Shown: positions 1 through 9,245, numbered from the stretch's first letter. The stretch is DNA of 64,000 bases from Luminiphilus syltensis NOR5-1B (GCF_000158175.1 NZ_DS999411.1:125616-189615), one strand, 5' to 3'. Notes: a model not told the origin generated them from the letters alone. Made by a program: numbers and translations.

Positions 1-1
1 C

Positions 2-493
2 TACGGACGAACTGTCCGCGAGGTTCTGCTGGTCATCACGGTAGTCCCCACGGCGCTGATCACCATTTGGTTTGGGGTCATGGGTAATGCTGCAGCCGCA
101 ATCCTCGAGCAGGCGCCACAGCTGTTCGAGGATCTCAGCGCGTCTCAGGCGGTGTACACCTTCTTGCATCAACTGCCCGCAGGCGATGCATTTGCAGGGT
201 TTGTACTTCTGCTATCGGCACTATTTTTAATCACAACAGGCGCGCCAATGATCTACGTGCTTGCAGAATTCATGTACGAATCGGTCACAACGCCTTCCCG
301 GGGTACGATACTCCTTTGGGGCGTTGCCCTGGGAACGACCGTAACCGTGGTGTCAGCCCAATCCGGCATCACTGCCATGCAGGAACTCGCGATCTCCGTG
401 TCGATCCCCTTTTCATTCGTGTACCTGGCACTGATGATCTTGTTTCTCGCCAGGAGCGCAGTGGATCGCCTCCGGCGACGTTCAGAAGAGTAG
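2..493 (+). CDS. BCCT-family transporter, C-terminal part (5' end outside window)
   Basis: The open frame runs in from the left edge, so only the last ~163 residues are visible. It opens with YGRTVREVLL, resembling the GRT(I/V)REF segment of betaine/choline/carnitine (BCCT) transporters, followed by hydrophobic segments typical of the last transmembrane helices and a short basic tail (RLRRRSEE). BCCT proteins import quaternary ammonium compounds or related zwitterions across the inner membrane, usually with Na+ or H+. The usual ADSGS-like segment in this region appears replaced by ITTGAP, so the substrate is uncertain. The next ATG in this frame is at 80, but the family match continues upstream of it, so 80 is not the true start. 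Confidence 0.7.
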   Translation, partial: YGRTVREVLLVITVVPTALITIWFGVMGNAAAAILEQAPQLFEDLSASQAVYTFLHQLPAGDAFAGFVLLLSALFLITTGAPMIYVLAEFMYESVTTPSRGTILLWGVALGTTVTVVSAQSGITAMQELAISVSIPFSFVYLALMILFLARSAVDRLRRRSEE

Positions 494-623
494 TTCCATT
501 TTTGAGTAAAGAGGGCACTGCCAACTTAACTTTCGTTGAGGAGCTGGGCCGACGTCGGTTGTTTGGACCTCCCCTGGTTTGTGGAGATTTCTAGCCTATT
601 CTATGAGTAGAGATGGGAACACC

Positions 624-844
624 ATGAGCAACCAGCGATAAACACCGGAATTCAAAGACGAAGCCGTTTACCAGGTCCTGGAGCGCGACTATTCAGTCGC
701 TGAAGTCAGCGAGCGTCTCGGTGTATCTGCCCACGGCCACATAAGTGGGTCAAAGCGGCAAAACCCGATAAATCCGCTGAATTGGATGCAGAGCTCAAAA
801 ATGCCAAACGGGAGATCCTTACGTTGCGTGCCTGTCGTTCGATG
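624..844 (+). pseudogene. Decayed IS3-family transposase OrfA fragment
   Basis: Translation from ATG 624 gives MSNQR, then a TAA stop, then TPEFKDEAVYQVLERDYSV and AEVSERLGVSAH, the helix-turn-helix N-terminus of an IS3-family OrfA. A small indel near 735-745 shifts the frame. The other frame then continues with KWVKAAKPDKSAELDAELK and NAKREILTLRA, the start of the coiled-coil region. The match stops at about 844 and no OrfB follows on this strand. An in-frame stop, a frameshift and truncation make this a remnant. It lies between the transporter gene and the acyl-CoA ligase gene. Confidence 0.75.
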
Positions 845-897
845 TGCCCTCTCCCTTTAAGGGGCGCCCTAACCTGCCAACGAGTTGATGGCCTGCA

Positions 898-2532
898 TTA
901 TTTACCATTCGCTAGCTGGCGTAGGACATACTTTTGAATCTTGCCCGTTGATGTCTTCGGCAGGTCTGTGAAAATCACCTTTTTCGGCATCTTGAAAGAT
1001 GCAAGCTTGTCTCGGCAGAAGTCGATAATGTTCTGTTCAGTAACCTCTTCCTTGTCAGACTTTAAGGTTATGAAAGCACAGGGAACCTCGCCCCACTTCC
1101 CATCCTGCATCGCAACGACTGCAGCTTCCAGCACAGACGGATGACGAAAGAGCACGTCCTCCACCTCGATAGAAGAAATATTCTCACCCCCGGAAATGAT
1201 GATATCTTTGGAACGGTCCTTGATTTCGATGTAGCCATCTGGGTGCCAAACAGCGAGGTCCCCCGAGTGAAACCAACCACCGGAAAAGGACTTTGCGGTC
1301 GTGTCGGGATTTTTGAGATAACCTTTCATGACTAGGTTGCCGCGCATCACCACTTCGCCCAAAGTCTCGCCATCTCTGGGCACAGGCTCGAGCGTCTCAG
1401 GATCAACCACCATCAGCCCTTCCTGCATGGGCGCGCGTACCCCTTGCCGCGATTTAAGGCGAGCCTTTTCTGCCGCACTTTTTTCATCCCAATTATCCTG
1501 CCAGGCGCAAACAACGCTTGGACCATAGGTCTCCGTGAGCCCATAAACGTGCGTCACTTGAAAGCCCATCTGCTCCATGCCCGCTATCACTGAGGCGGGC
1601 GGAGCGGCACCGGCAGTCATCACCTTGACCTCATGGTCTATGCCCGACTTCATGTCGCTGACAGCGTTGTTGAGCAAATTGAGCACGATGGGAGCAGCGC
1701 AAAAATGATCCACCCTTTCCCGGCGTATTGCATCGAAGATATGGTCCGAGCGCACATGACGCAGGCAGACACTAGTACCGGCCGATGCCGCCAGCGTCCA
1801 GGGAAAACACCAGCCATTGCAGTGGAACATGGGAAGGGTCCAAAGGTATACGGGGTGATGACCCATATCCCAGCACACCAGATTGCTGATAGCATTCAGG
1901 TAAGCGCCCCGGTGGTGGTAGACCACCCCTTTCGGATCGCCGGTGGTACCGGACGTATAGTTCAGCGTAATCGCTTCCCATTCATCTTCTGGCATCTGCC
2001 AGGCAAAGTTCGGGTCGCCTTCACTGAGCAGCGCTTCGTAATCTTTCTCGCCGATGAGTTCTCCACCTTCGAAAAAGGGATCATCGATATCAATTACGAG
2101 CGGTTTTTGATCTAGGCCGCTCAGGGCACGCTGAACCACTTCCGAGAACTCGCGGTCCACCAGCACCGCCTTGGCTTCGCCATGTTTAAGAATGAAACTC
2201 ACTGTTTCGGCATCGAGGCGGACGTTGATTGCGTTGAGCACCGCGCCCGCCATGGGCACCCCGAAGTGCGCTTCAAACGTTTCAGGAAGATTTGGCGCCA
2301 TGAGGGCTACCGTATCCCCTCCTCCAATACCCCGTGAGCTCAGCGCGCCCGCAAGCCGGCAACAGCGAAGATAGACTTCCGCCCAGGTGCGGCGAAGACT
2401 CTGGTGGACTATCGCCGTTTTATCAGGATAGACCTCAGCAGAGCGGGCGAGGAAGCTCAATGGAGAGAGCGGTGCGTAGTTAGCTCTGTTCTGCTCAAGC
2501 TCCACTGAATAGATGTTATGGCTCTTCATCAT
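898..2532 (-). CDS. Acyl-CoA ligase (AMP-binding family, AlkK/DmdB-like)
   Basis: This 544-residue protein belongs to the ANL superfamily. It activates a carboxylic acid through an acyl-adenylate and transfers it to CoA. The P-loop signature YTSGTTGDPKG lies at residues 192-202, YGLTET in the middle, the hinge region SGGWFHSGDLAVW later, and the C-terminal catalytic lysine in KTSTGKIQK near the end. Length and the N-terminal LSPLSFLARSAEVYPDKTA match the medium-chain ligase branch that includes AlkK and methylmercaptopropionate-CoA ligase DmdB. Substrate cannot be fixed from sequence. Two adjacent ATG codons (2532, 2529) are possible starts. The gene stands alone between two IS3 remnants, so it may be an acquired accessory gene. 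Confidence 0.85.
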   Translation of the reverse strand: MMKSHNIYSVELEQNRANYAPLSPLSFLARSAEVYPDKTAIVHQSLRRTWAEVYLRCCRLAGALSSRGIGGGDTVALMAPNLPETFEAHFGVPMAGAVLNAINVRLDAETVSFILKHGEAKAVLVDREFSEVVQRALSGLDQKPLVIDIDDPFFEGGELIGEKDYEALLSEGDPNFAWQMPEDEWEAITLNYTSGTTGDPKGVVYHHRGAYLNAISNLVCWDMGHHPVYLWTLPMFHCNGWCFPWTLAASAGTSVCLRHVRSDHIFDAIRRERVDHFCAAPIVLNLLNNAVSDMKSGIDHEVKVMTAGAAPPASVIAGMEQMGFQVTHVYGLTETYGPSVVCAWQDNWDEKSAAEKARLKSRQGVRAPMQEGLMVVDPETLEPVPRDGETLGEVVMRGNLVMKGYLKNPDTTAKSFSGGWFHSGDLAVWHPDGYIEIKDRSKDIIISGGENISSIEVEDVLFRHPSVLEAAVVAMQDGKWGEVPCAFITLKSDKEEVTEQNIIDFCRDKLASFKMPKKVIFTDLPKTSTGKIQKYVLRQLANGK

Positions 2533-2624
2533 CGGCTCTCCCGCTTCCTACCATTCATTGTGACGCCCTAGTTCTACCCCATTTCCATGGCGGGTTTAAA
2601 ACGCCTGAAAACTTCAGGTCTTGT

Positions 2625-2812
2625 CTAGCCACTCTTCTTCGCATACGAGGATTATCGAACCGCTCGATCTAGTCAAATATATCGGCTCTAACGATATCCA
2701 ACGTCCGATATTTTGTGTGGTGAGTGCGCTCCCGTTTCAGCACGCCAAAGAAGGTTTCGCGGGCCGGGTTGTCAACACAATAGCCAACGGCGCCCATTGA
2801 GCAAACCGGACT
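2625..2812 (-). pseudogene. Decayed IS3-family transposase OrfB C-terminal fragment
   Basis: On the minus strand 2812-2669 reads SPVCSMGAVGYCVDN, then PARETFFGVLKRERTHH, TKYRTLDIVRADIFD and a TAG stop. It continues in the same frame with IERFDNPRMRRR. This is the C-terminal end of the IS3 DDE integrase domain, containing the region of the catalytic Glu (A-R-E-T-F-F), with the DYIERFYNP motif broken by TAC to TAG. No upstream part of OrfB is present. It is oriented opposite to the OrfA fragment at 624-844, so the two are either remnants of different copies or one copy rearranged around the acyl-CoA ligase gene. Confidence 0.75.
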
Positions 2813-2870
2813 CTTCATCATCAACAGGGTTTAGTGAATATCGGTGCATCCCCCTTTAAGTGGGGAGAGC

Positions 2871-2896
2871 CGGAGAGCCGAGGGATATATTCGAAC
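2871..2896. repeat. Imperfect copy of the tRNA-Ser 3' end (possible old att site)
   Basis: This stretch reads CGGAGA-gcc-GAGGGAT-atat-TCGAAC. The plus-strand image of the tRNA-Ser 3' end at 3033-3053 has the same three blocks, CGGAGA, GAGGGAT and TCGAAC, in the same order, with 'ag' between the first two and nothing between the last two. Tandem copies of a tRNA 3' end are what an integrase leaves when an element inserts into a tRNA gene, but the match is interrupted and could be chance. No integrase gene is visible. Confidence 0.3.
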
Positions 2897-2990
2897 AGCC
2901 TTGGGGGCGGCGTCGCAGGCTCCGCCGTCCAAAACGCTCCTTTGGTCGCGTTTTGTCGAACCGGAGGCTTCGTCCACACCGCCTTATCAG

Positions 2991-3031
2991 CAGACACAAA
3001 AAAGGCCCCGTTGGGGCCATTTTTGTGTCTG
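2991..3031 (-). terminator. Intrinsic terminator behind tRNA-Ser
   Basis: A 19-base inverted repeat with a 3-base loop. The arms begin and end with CAGACACAAAAA / TTTTTGTGTCTG, with a GGCCCC-gtt-GGGGCC core (3004-3018) and one mismatch (3003/3019). A-rich and T-rich flanks lie on both sides, so it can act in either direction. It directly follows the 3' end of tRNA-Ser, so its most likely job is to end the lysC/csrA/tRNA transcript. Confidence 0.8.
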
Positions 3032-3120
3032 GCGGAGAAGGAGGGATTCGAACCCTCGATACGCTATTAACGTATACGCCCTTAGCAGGGGCGCGCCTTC
3101 AGCCACTCGGCCACTTCTCC
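3030..3120 (-). tRNA. tRNA-Ser(GCU)
   Basis: The minus strand folds as a class II tRNA: acceptor GGAGAAG pairs with CTTCTCC, discriminator G and an encoded CCA end (3032-3030). The D arm is GGCCGAGTGGCTGAAGGC, the anticodon loop CTGCTAA with anticodon GCU (3086-3084), there is a long variable arm, and the T arm GAGGGTTCGAATCCCTC. The long variable arm and the anticodon identify serine (codons AGC/AGU). It lies just downstream of csrA on the same strand, the same csrA-tRNA-Ser order as in Pseudomonas. Confidence 0.95.
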
Positions 3121-3174
3121 AGAGGTCGCGTAGGCTACCACACCAAAACGCGATGCAAAACCGCCGTTGTGCAG

Positions 3175-3375
3175 TCAGTCAGAAGAATTTTGCTCGGGGT
3201 CGGTGTCGGCTTCGGCGTCCTGAATTCGGTTAAGAATTTCCTCGCGGTGTACCGCCACGTCTCGGGGTGCCTTAACGCCGATTCGCACCTGGTTTCCCTT
3301 GACGCCCAACACGGTAATCGTGACGTCATCGCCGATCATCAGAGACTCGCCCACTTTTCTTGTCAGTATCAACAT
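3175..3375 (-). CDS. csrA: Carbon storage regulator CsrA/RsmA
   Basis: This 66-residue RNA-binding regulator begins [16 protein letters not shown], the invariant CsrA start, and contains [18 protein letters not shown], which carries the Val-His-Arg region that contacts GGA motifs in mRNA. CsrA dimers bind leader RNAs and block or alter translation of carbon-storage, motility and biofilm genes. The C-terminal tail ([14 protein letters not shown]) is slightly longer and acidic compared with the 61-residue E. coli protein. It lies between lysC and tRNA-Ser, its usual place in pseudomonad-type genomes. Confidence 0.97.
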   Translation of the reverse strand: MLILTRKVGESLMIGDDVTITVLGVKGNQVRIGVKAPRDVAVHREEILNRIQDAEADTDPEQNSSD

Positions 3376-3475
3376 CGCGCGCGTCCTTGTGTCGATGTTC
3401 GGTGTCGATGTTCGGGGCTGTCTATCCGCTACTGGCTGCGGTCAGACTGCCAATCCGTCGGTATGCGTTCTGCCG

Positions 3476-4723
3476 TCAGGCGTTGGCGTATCCAGCCAAT
3501 TCAGGGTCGGCATCCAGTTCAAAGGCCGAGTGCAGGGTGCGCACCGCCAGCTCAAGAAACTTCTCCTCGATAATAACCGAGATTTTGATTTCCGAGGTAC
3601 TGATCATCTGTATGTTAACACCGACCTCAGCCAGCGCCTTGAACATGATCGAGGCCACTCCAGCATGAGAGCGCATGCCCACGCCGACCACTGAAACCTT
3701 CGCGATTTTGGGATCAACCCGCAGCTCCGCGGCACCGAGCTCTTCGACGGTTCGCTCCAGGATCGCACTGGCCCTGGGCAGATCACCGCGGCCTACCGTA
3801 AAGGTAAAATCGGTCTTACCCTCTTCACCGATGTTCTGAAGTATGACATCCACTTCGATGTTGGCCTCGCCAATGGGACCGAGTATTTGATAGGCAACAC
3901 CCGGCGTATCGGGTACACCCAATACGGTCAGCTTGGCTTCATCACGATTAAACGCAATACCTGCAATTGTTGGCGCTTCCACGTCTAACTCATCCTCCAT
4001 CGTGATCAGGGTGCCCGGACCCGCTTCGAAACTGCTCAGTACTCGCAGCGGCACCGAATATTTCCCCGCGAATTCAACCGCACGAATCTGCAGGACCTTG
4101 GACCCCATACTGGCCATTTCCAGCATTTCTTCAAAAGTGATTTTTTCCAGTCGTCGCGCACCGTCGACGATACGGGGGTCCGTGGTGTAAACGCCGTCGA
4201 CATCGGTGTATATCTGGCATTCGTCGGCCTTGAGCGCAGCGGCGAGTGCCACCGCGGTGGTGTCCGAGCCACCCCGACCGAGGGTTGTGATATTGCCGTG
4301 CTCATCGGTGCCCTGGAAACCCGCCACCACCACCACGCGCCCGGCGTTGAGGTCGGCGTGAATACGGGCGTCATCGATACTGCGAATGCGAGCCTTGGTG
4401 TGCGCGTCGTCGGTAAGAATTCGCACCTGACTACCGTTGTAGGACTTGGCGTCGATGCCACGCTTGTGCAGCGCCATCGACAGCAGCGCTGTCGTCACCT
4501 GCTCACCGGTGGACACCAGCACATCCATTTCCCGGGGGGTGGGCTGCTCCTGAATCGCGTTGGCGAGCTCAATCAGCCGGTTGGTTTCCCCCGACATCGC
4601 CGAGACCACAACAACCACGTCGTGACCGTCGCGGCGGAAACCCGCCACTTTCTCGGCAACATTGTCGATACGTTCGGTGGAGCCCACCGACGTCCCGCCA
4701 AATTTCTGTACGATTAAAGCCAT
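3476..4723 (-). CDS. lysC: Aspartate kinase (lysine-sensitive type)
   Basis: Phosphorylates L-aspartate with ATP, the first step towards lysine/DAP, threonine and methionine. The 415-residue protein starts with the kinase motif VQKFGGTSVGS, has VSTGEQVTTALL and a GRGGSDTTAVALAAAL segment, and ends with two ACT domains in roughly the last 150 residues, where allosteric lysine/threonine bind. The length is that of the monofunctional LysC/Ask of pseudomonads. It is cytoplasmic and feeds the dapA, dapC, dapD and dapE products also encoded in this window. csrA follows downstream on the same strand. A terminator separates it from the alkaline phosphatase gene upstream. Confidence 0.96.
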   Translation of the reverse strand: MALIVQKFGGTSVGSTERIDNVAEKVAGFRRDGHDVVVVVSAMSGETNRLIELANAIQEQPTPREMDVLVSTGEQVTTALLSMALHKRGIDAKSYNGSQVRILTDDAHTKARIRSIDDARIHADLNAGRVVVVAGFQGTDEHGNITTLGRGGSDTTAVALAAALKADECQIYTDVDGVYTTDPRIVDGARRLEKITFEEMLEMASMGSKVLQIRAVEFAGKYSVPLRVLSSFEAGPGTLITMEDELDVEAPTIAGIAFNRDEAKLTVLGVPDTPGVAYQILGPIGEANIEVDVILQNIGEEGKTDFTFTVGRGDLPRASAILERTVEELGAAELRVDPKIAKVSVVGVGMRSHAGVASIMFKALAEVGVNIQMISTSEIKISVIIEEKFLELAVRTLHSAFELDADPELAGYANA

Positions 4724-4780
4724 GTAAGAACAGGGGGTTCGGAATTAAGAAGCGGCGTATTTAACACGATACCCGACGAT

Positions 4781-4804
4781 AAAAAAAGGTGACAAAAGCC
4801 ACCT
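4781..4804 (-). terminator. Intrinsic terminator after the alkaline phosphatase gene
   Basis: The minus strand reads AGGTG-gcttttgt-CACCT followed by a run of seven or more T (plus-strand A run 4781-4787). It lies ~95 bases past the phosphatase stop codon and before lysC, so it should uncouple the two genes. Confidence 0.6.
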
Positions 4805-4897
4805 ATGAGAACACTGCGGTCGAATTTATCCGAACGCAGGCGTGGTCTTTATTTCGAAACGTAAAGCACCGCTCCGGTTTGTACCCCGCCTGATCAA

Positions 4898-6472
4898 TCA
4901 ACGGTCCGCGAGCGCCGCACTGGCTGCAATGTCGAGGCCCACCGCCGCATTGACGACGTGGAATATATTACTCTGTTCCTGCACGCCCGAGACCGCGGCC
5001 GCACCGGGGCCAATGGCATAAACGGCGACATCTTCGCCCCCGTGAGTTTCAGCCTCCGTGGGCACCAGCGCAGTCTGATGGAATCCGGGAGCGGTGGTAT
5101 CCACATCCGTAAGATCCACACGTCCGGTAGACGGCGGCTGCTCGTAGGCAACGTCGGAATTGGTTTCACCACCAAAATTACGAAAGCCCAATCCGTCGCG
5201 ATACCCGAGGGTTGTGTACGGTAGGCCGTCTTCCGCGAGCGCGGGTTGTTCCTCCCCGGGCAGTACCACCTTCCCGAGAATAGGATTGCCGCGACGGGGA
5301 TAACCGCCCATGGTTAGCGTATGGCTGTGGTCTGCGGTAACAATGATCAGAGTATTGGCAGGGTCCAAACGCTCGACAGCCGCTTTCACCGCCCGAGCCA
5401 ACTCGATGGTTTCACCCAGTGCACCAGCGGCATTACCCGCATGATGGGCATGATCAATTCGACCCCCCTCCACCATCAGAAAGAAGCCGTTCGTATTTTT
5501 CACAAGACGCTCCAGCGCAGCCAACGTCATGTCCGTCAGCGAAGGCTGCGCATCGGGCCGATCACCTTCGTAGTTCATGTGAGAATCACTAAAGAGACCA
5601 AACAGCGGACCGGTCGGTGGCGCCGCAAGCAGCGTTTCCCGGTCGGATACATAGTGCCCATCAGGGTTTTCCTCCAGCCAGAGACCAACCAGATCCGCGT
5701 CGCCACGGCGACCGCTGCCGCGCTCAGAGCCCTCAACCGGTAGGAAATTGGCGCGCCCCCCACCGAGCGCGATGTCAATGCCATCTATGCGCGCCTCCGG
5801 ATAACGTCTCGCCAGTCGTTGCCGAAAATCCACAAACTGTCGGGCGATGTCGCTGCAACCCGCCGCAAGCGCCTCGGCGGGTAATGTGCTGTCATCCTCC
5901 CAATCCCGCTCTACCGAGTGGGCATAGGTTGCCGCCGGCGTGGCGTGGGTCAGTCGGGCAGTAGAGACTAAACCCGTCGACTTGCCGGCAATTTCGGCAA
6001 GTTCAAGCGCCGTCACCAGGCCATTACCCTCTGCACTACCGCAATCACCGCGGCGTACATCCTCGTCGATACCAAAGACACCAAAGTCGGTTTTCACACC
6101 GGTCATCATTGCGCTCATGGTGCCTGCCGAGTCCGGCGTCTGCGCATCCACATTATACGTCTTGGCCAATCCAGTGAACGGAAAACGCTCAAAGGACAGC
6201 TGGTGTTCCTCGCCGCTCATACCCGCGCGTTGGCCGGCAAGAATACGCGCCGCGGTCACCGTTGATATACCCATGCCGTCACCAACAAACAGCACCACGT
6301 TCTTTGCCACGCCGGTCGGCGCGCCGCGGGTACCGATCTCATCCCGGCCTTGCCGATACCAGGGGTTGTTCTGCTGATGCTCAGGAATCACCGACGCCGG
6401 CGGGAAACTATCCGTGCCGCAACCGGAGAGCAGTGACAACACAGTGCAAATAACCAATAAAGTACGCGTCAT
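4898..6472 (-). CDS. Alkaline phosphatase, lipoprotein form
   Basis: This 524-residue member of the PhoA superfamily hydrolyses phosphomonoesters. Visible active-site elements are the metal Asp in FVGDGMG (D65), the nucleophile in TPDSAGTMSA (S115), the VEGGRIDHAHHAGN segment with metal-binding Asp/His residues, and TADHSHTL. The N-terminus MTRTLLVICTVLSLLSGC has a lipobox (LLSGC, Cys18), so the enzyme is probably anchored in a membrane facing the periplasm. It sits between alaS and lysC, which are neighbours in pseudomonads, so it looks like an insertion in that block. I found no clear Pho box upstream. Confidence 0.92.
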   Translation of the reverse strand: MTRTLLVICTVLSLLSGCGTDSFPPASVIPEHQQNNPWYRQGRDEIGTRGAPTGVAKNVVLFVGDGMGISTVTAARILAGQRAGMSGEEHQLSFERFPFTGLAKTYNVDAQTPDSAGTMSAMMTGVKTDFGVFGIDEDVRRGDCGSAEGNGLVTALELAEIAGKSTGLVSTARLTHATPAATYAHSVERDWEDDSTLPAEALAAGCSDIARQFVDFRQRLARRYPEARIDGIDIALGGGRANFLPVEGSERGSGRRGDADLVGLWLEENPDGHYVSDRETLLAAPPTGPLFGLFSDSHMNYEGDRPDAQPSLTDMTLAALERLVKNTNGFFLMVEGGRIDHAHHAGNAAGALGETIELARAVKAAVERLDPANTLIIVTADHSHTLTMGGYPRRGNPILGKVVLPGEEQPALAEDGLPYTTLGYRDGLGFRNFGGETNSDVAYEQPPSTGRVDLTDVDTTAPGFHQTALVPTEAETHGGEDVAVYAIGPGAAAVSGVQEQSNIFHVVNAAVGLDIAASAALADR

Positions 6473-6647
6473 GGATTCTCCATAGAGAGTTTCGGAGGCG
6501 TCTGAACAGTGGGCCTACACACGGCCATTGGTGGCGCTGGATCTCCTTTCATACAGTCACCATCGTGTCCGTACCGTCTGCGGACAAAAAGTCAGCGAAC
6601 AGCCTACAGTGTTACAGCTACCCCTTAATGAAAAGCGGCGTCAATCG

Positions 6648-9245
6648 TCACAGCTGTGATTGCACCCAATTGGGAAGATCTGCAAGCACCGCGGGCAAAG
6701 CCGCGACATCGCTGCCACCACCCTGGGCCATATCGGGGCGTCCACCGCCCTTCCCACCCAGCCGACCGGCGAATTCGCGCATCAAATCACCGGCTTTGAC
6801 CTGTTTCGTCAACGCCTTACTCACACCGGCAACCAGCGATATTTTTTCGCCCTCGACAGCGGCGAGTAACACCACGGCATCGCCAAGTTTGTTTTTGCAT
6901 TGATCGAGGGTCTCTCGAAGTGTGGCGACATCGGCGCCGTCGATAGTCGCCGCCAGCACCTTGATACCACCGACATCCACCGCATCCGCGGTGAGATCAC
7001 CGCCGGAAGCGCTGGCCAACTTCTGCTTGAGACGAGCGACCTCCTTTTCAAGATCCCGGGCCTCGCTGCGCAGCGCGGTTACCTTATCGACCACAGTATC
7101 GGCGCGCGTCTTGAGCGCCTCGCACACCGCATCGAGTTGGGACTCGCCGGCAGCAAATGCCGCCAGTGCCCGGGCACCAGTCACAGCCTCAATGCGCCGC
7201 ACCCCTGCGGCTACACCCGACTCGGCAACGATCTTGAGCACACCGATGTCGCCGGTTCTTTCAACGTGAGTGCCACCACAGAGCTCCACTGAAAAACGGT
7301 CGTTGCCCATTGTCAGAACCCGGACCGAATCGCCGTATTTTTCACCGAACAGAGCCATGGCGCCGGCGTCCATCGCCGCGTCCATCGACATGTTTTCGGT
7401 GGTAACCGGGGTATTTCCGCGGATCTGCTCGTTGACGATATCGCTAATCGTTGACAGTTCTGTCTTGCTCACCGGCTTTTCATTCGAAAAATCAAACCGC
7501 AGGCGTTGAGAATCGACCAAGGAGCCTTTCTGGGTCACGTGCTCGCCAAGTACCTGCCGCAATGCGGCGTGCAGCAGATGGGTTGCCGAGTGGTTGAGTC
7601 GAATCTGCTGGCGCACCGACACGTCGATTTCAGCACGCACAGAGGCATCTGTGGCCAGCGTACCCGACAGGATTTTGACGTGATGCAGGTGGTGACCCTG
7701 AGCTTTGGTGGTATCGCGAACCTCTGCCTTAACGTCATTGGCACTGAGAAAACCCGTATCCCCGACCTGGCCACCGCTCTCACCGTAGAACGGGGTACGA
7801 TTAAGCACCACAATGCCGTCATCGCCTTCTTCAAGTGTCGATACCGCGTCCCCATCCTTGAGCAAAGCCATCACGGTCGCCTCACTGACCCCGCTGTCAT
7901 AGCCGGTAAACTCGGTTTCGCCCTCAAGCGCCACCGTGTTGCTGTAGTCAACTTTAAAACTGCCGCCCTCCTGGGAACGTTTGCGCTGCTCATCCATGGC
8001 CGCTTCGTAGCCGTCGAGGTCGAGGGTGAAACCGCGCTCCCGGGCAATATCGTTGGTCAGATCCACCGGGAAGCCGTAAGTGTCGTAGAGGCGGAATACC
8101 AGCTCGCCTGGAATCACGGTGCCCGACAGTGCGGCCAACTCACCATCGAGTATCGAGAGTCCGTTATCGAGGGTGCGCGCGAACTGGTCCTCTTCGTTGG
8201 CCAGCGCCGAGGCTATCCGCGATTCACTGTCGCGGAGTTCGGGGTAGGCGTCGCCCATTTGCGCCACCAGTTCGGGAACCAGCGCGCTGAAGAACGGGCC
8301 ATCCGCGCCCAACTTGCTGCCATGTCGAATCGCGCGGCGAATAATTCGCCGCAGGACATAGCCACGCCCTTCGTTACCCGGCAGCACGCCATCGGCCACA
8401 AGAAAACAACAGGAGCGTAAATGGTCAGCGATCACGCGCAGCGATTTGTGTTCGAGATCGGTGACACCCAGGCGCGCCGCGGTGGCCGCAATAAGCGCCT
8501 GGAAGAGATCGATTTCATAATTGGAGTGAACGCCCTGCAGGACCGCGGCGATACGCTCAAGACCCATCCCCGTGTCTACAGAAGGCGCGGGCAGCGGGTG
8601 AAGCGTGCCATCAGCATCACGGTTGAATTGCATGAACACCAGATTCCAGATCTCGATGTAACGATCGAGGTCATCGTCTTCGGAGCCCGGCGGCCCCCCG
8701 GGCACGTCGGCGCCGTGGTCGTAAAAAATTTCCGAGCTCGGGCCGCAGGGACCGGTATCCCCCATTTGCCAGAAGTTGTCCTCATCGAGCCGGGACAGTC
8801 GATTGGGATCGATACCGATCTCGTCGATCCAGATCGCCGCCGCCTCATCGTCACTGATATGTACCGTAATCCACAGACGAGCCTTGGGCAGTCCCAATAC
8901 TTCCGTCAAAAATGTCCAGGCGAACTGAATAGCCTCGCGCTTGAAATAATCACCAAAACTGAAGTTACCCAGCATTTCAAAAAAGGTGTGGTGCCGAGCG
9001 GTATACCCCACGTTTTCCAGGTCGTTATGCTTGCCACCGGCGCGAACGCAGCGCTGTGAACTGGTGGCGCGGGTGTAATCGCGCACCTCAAGGCCTAAAA
9101 AGGTTTCCTTGAATTGATTCATTCCCGCATTGGTAAATAGCAGCGTCGGATCGTCGTGGGGCACCAGTGAGCTGGAGGCAACACGGGTATGCTGCTGCGA
9201 CTCGAAGTAAGACAGGAACGCTTCGCGAATTTCAGCGGTTTTCAT
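6648..9245 (-). CDS. alaS: Alanyl-tRNA synthetase
   Basis: Charges tRNA-Ala and edits mischarged Ser/Gly. At 865 residues it is close to the 876 of E. coli. The N-terminal class II catalytic domain is clear ([45 protein letters not shown]). The editing domain has the zinc ligands [12 protein letters not shown] and [13 protein letters not shown], followed by a coiled coil and the C-terminal domain ([15 protein letters not shown]). It starts at ATG 9245 ([14 protein letters not shown]), the usual AlaS N-terminus. It is followed on the same strand by the alkaline phosphatase gene. Confidence 0.98.
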   Translation of the reverse strand: MKTAEIREAFLSYFESQQHTRVASSSLVPHDDPTLLFTNAGMNQFKETFLGLEVRDYTRATSSQRCVRAGGKHNDLENVGYTARHHTFFEMLGNFSFGDYFKREAIQFAWTFLTEVLGLPKARLWITVHISDDEAAAIWIDEIGIDPNRLSRLDEDNFWQMGDTGPCGPSSEIFYDHGADVPGGPPGSEDDDLDRYIEIWNLVFMQFNRDADGTLHPLPAPSVDTGMGLERIAAVLQGVHSNYEIDLFQALIAATAARLGVTDLEHKSLRVIADHLRSCCFLVADGVLPGNEGRGYVLRRIIRRAIRHGSKLGADGPFFSALVPELVAQMGDAYPELRDSESRIASALANEEDQFARTLDNGLSILDGELAALSGTVIPGELVFRLYDTYGFPVDLTNDIARERGFTLDLDGYEAAMDEQRKRSQEGGSFKVDYSNTVALEGETEFTGYDSGVSEATVMALLKDGDAVSTLEEGDDGIVVLNRTPFYGESGGQVGDTGFLSANDVKAEVRDTTKAQGHHLHHVKILSGTLATDASVRAEIDVSVRQQIRLNHSATHLLHAALRQVLGEHVTQKGSLVDSQRLRFDFSNEKPVSKTELSTISDIVNEQIRGNTPVTTENMSMDAAMDAGAMALFGEKYGDSVRVLTMGNDRFSVELCGGTHVERTGDIGVLKIVAESGVAAGVRRIEAVTGARALAAFAAGESQLDAVCEALKTRADTVVDKVTALRSEARDLEKEVARLKQKLASASGGDLTADAVDVGGIKVLAATIDGADVATLRETLDQCKNKLGDAVVLLAAVEGEKISLVAGVSKALTKQVKAGDLMREFAGRLGGKGGGRPDMAQGGGSDVAALPAVLADLPNWVQSQL

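Noticed and set aside
849..880. TTTAAGGGG/CCCCCTTTAAG words at 849-865 and 2848-2860 as terminal repeats of an element carrying the acyl-CoA ligase
   Set aside because: The similarity is short and interrupted, and no target duplication could be identified.
2834..3573. Several overlapping plus-strand frames across the tRNA-Ser and csrA region
   Set aside because: They run through a tRNA gene, a terminator and csrA in antisense; translations look random.
6473..6647. Possible Pho box upstream of the alkaline phosphatase gene
   Set aside because: CTGT-like words occur but not with the 11-base repeat spacing of a Pho box.
6648..6659. Perfect palindrome TCACAGCTGTGA at the alaS stop codon
   Set aside because: It is formed by the last codons of alaS (Gln-Leu-stop) and has no T tract or known operator match.
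7506..8420. Long plus-strand open frame (304 codons) inside alaS
   Set aside because: It lies antisense to strongly conserved alaS sequence, has no recognisable domain, and is an expected by-product of the GC-rich codon pattern.
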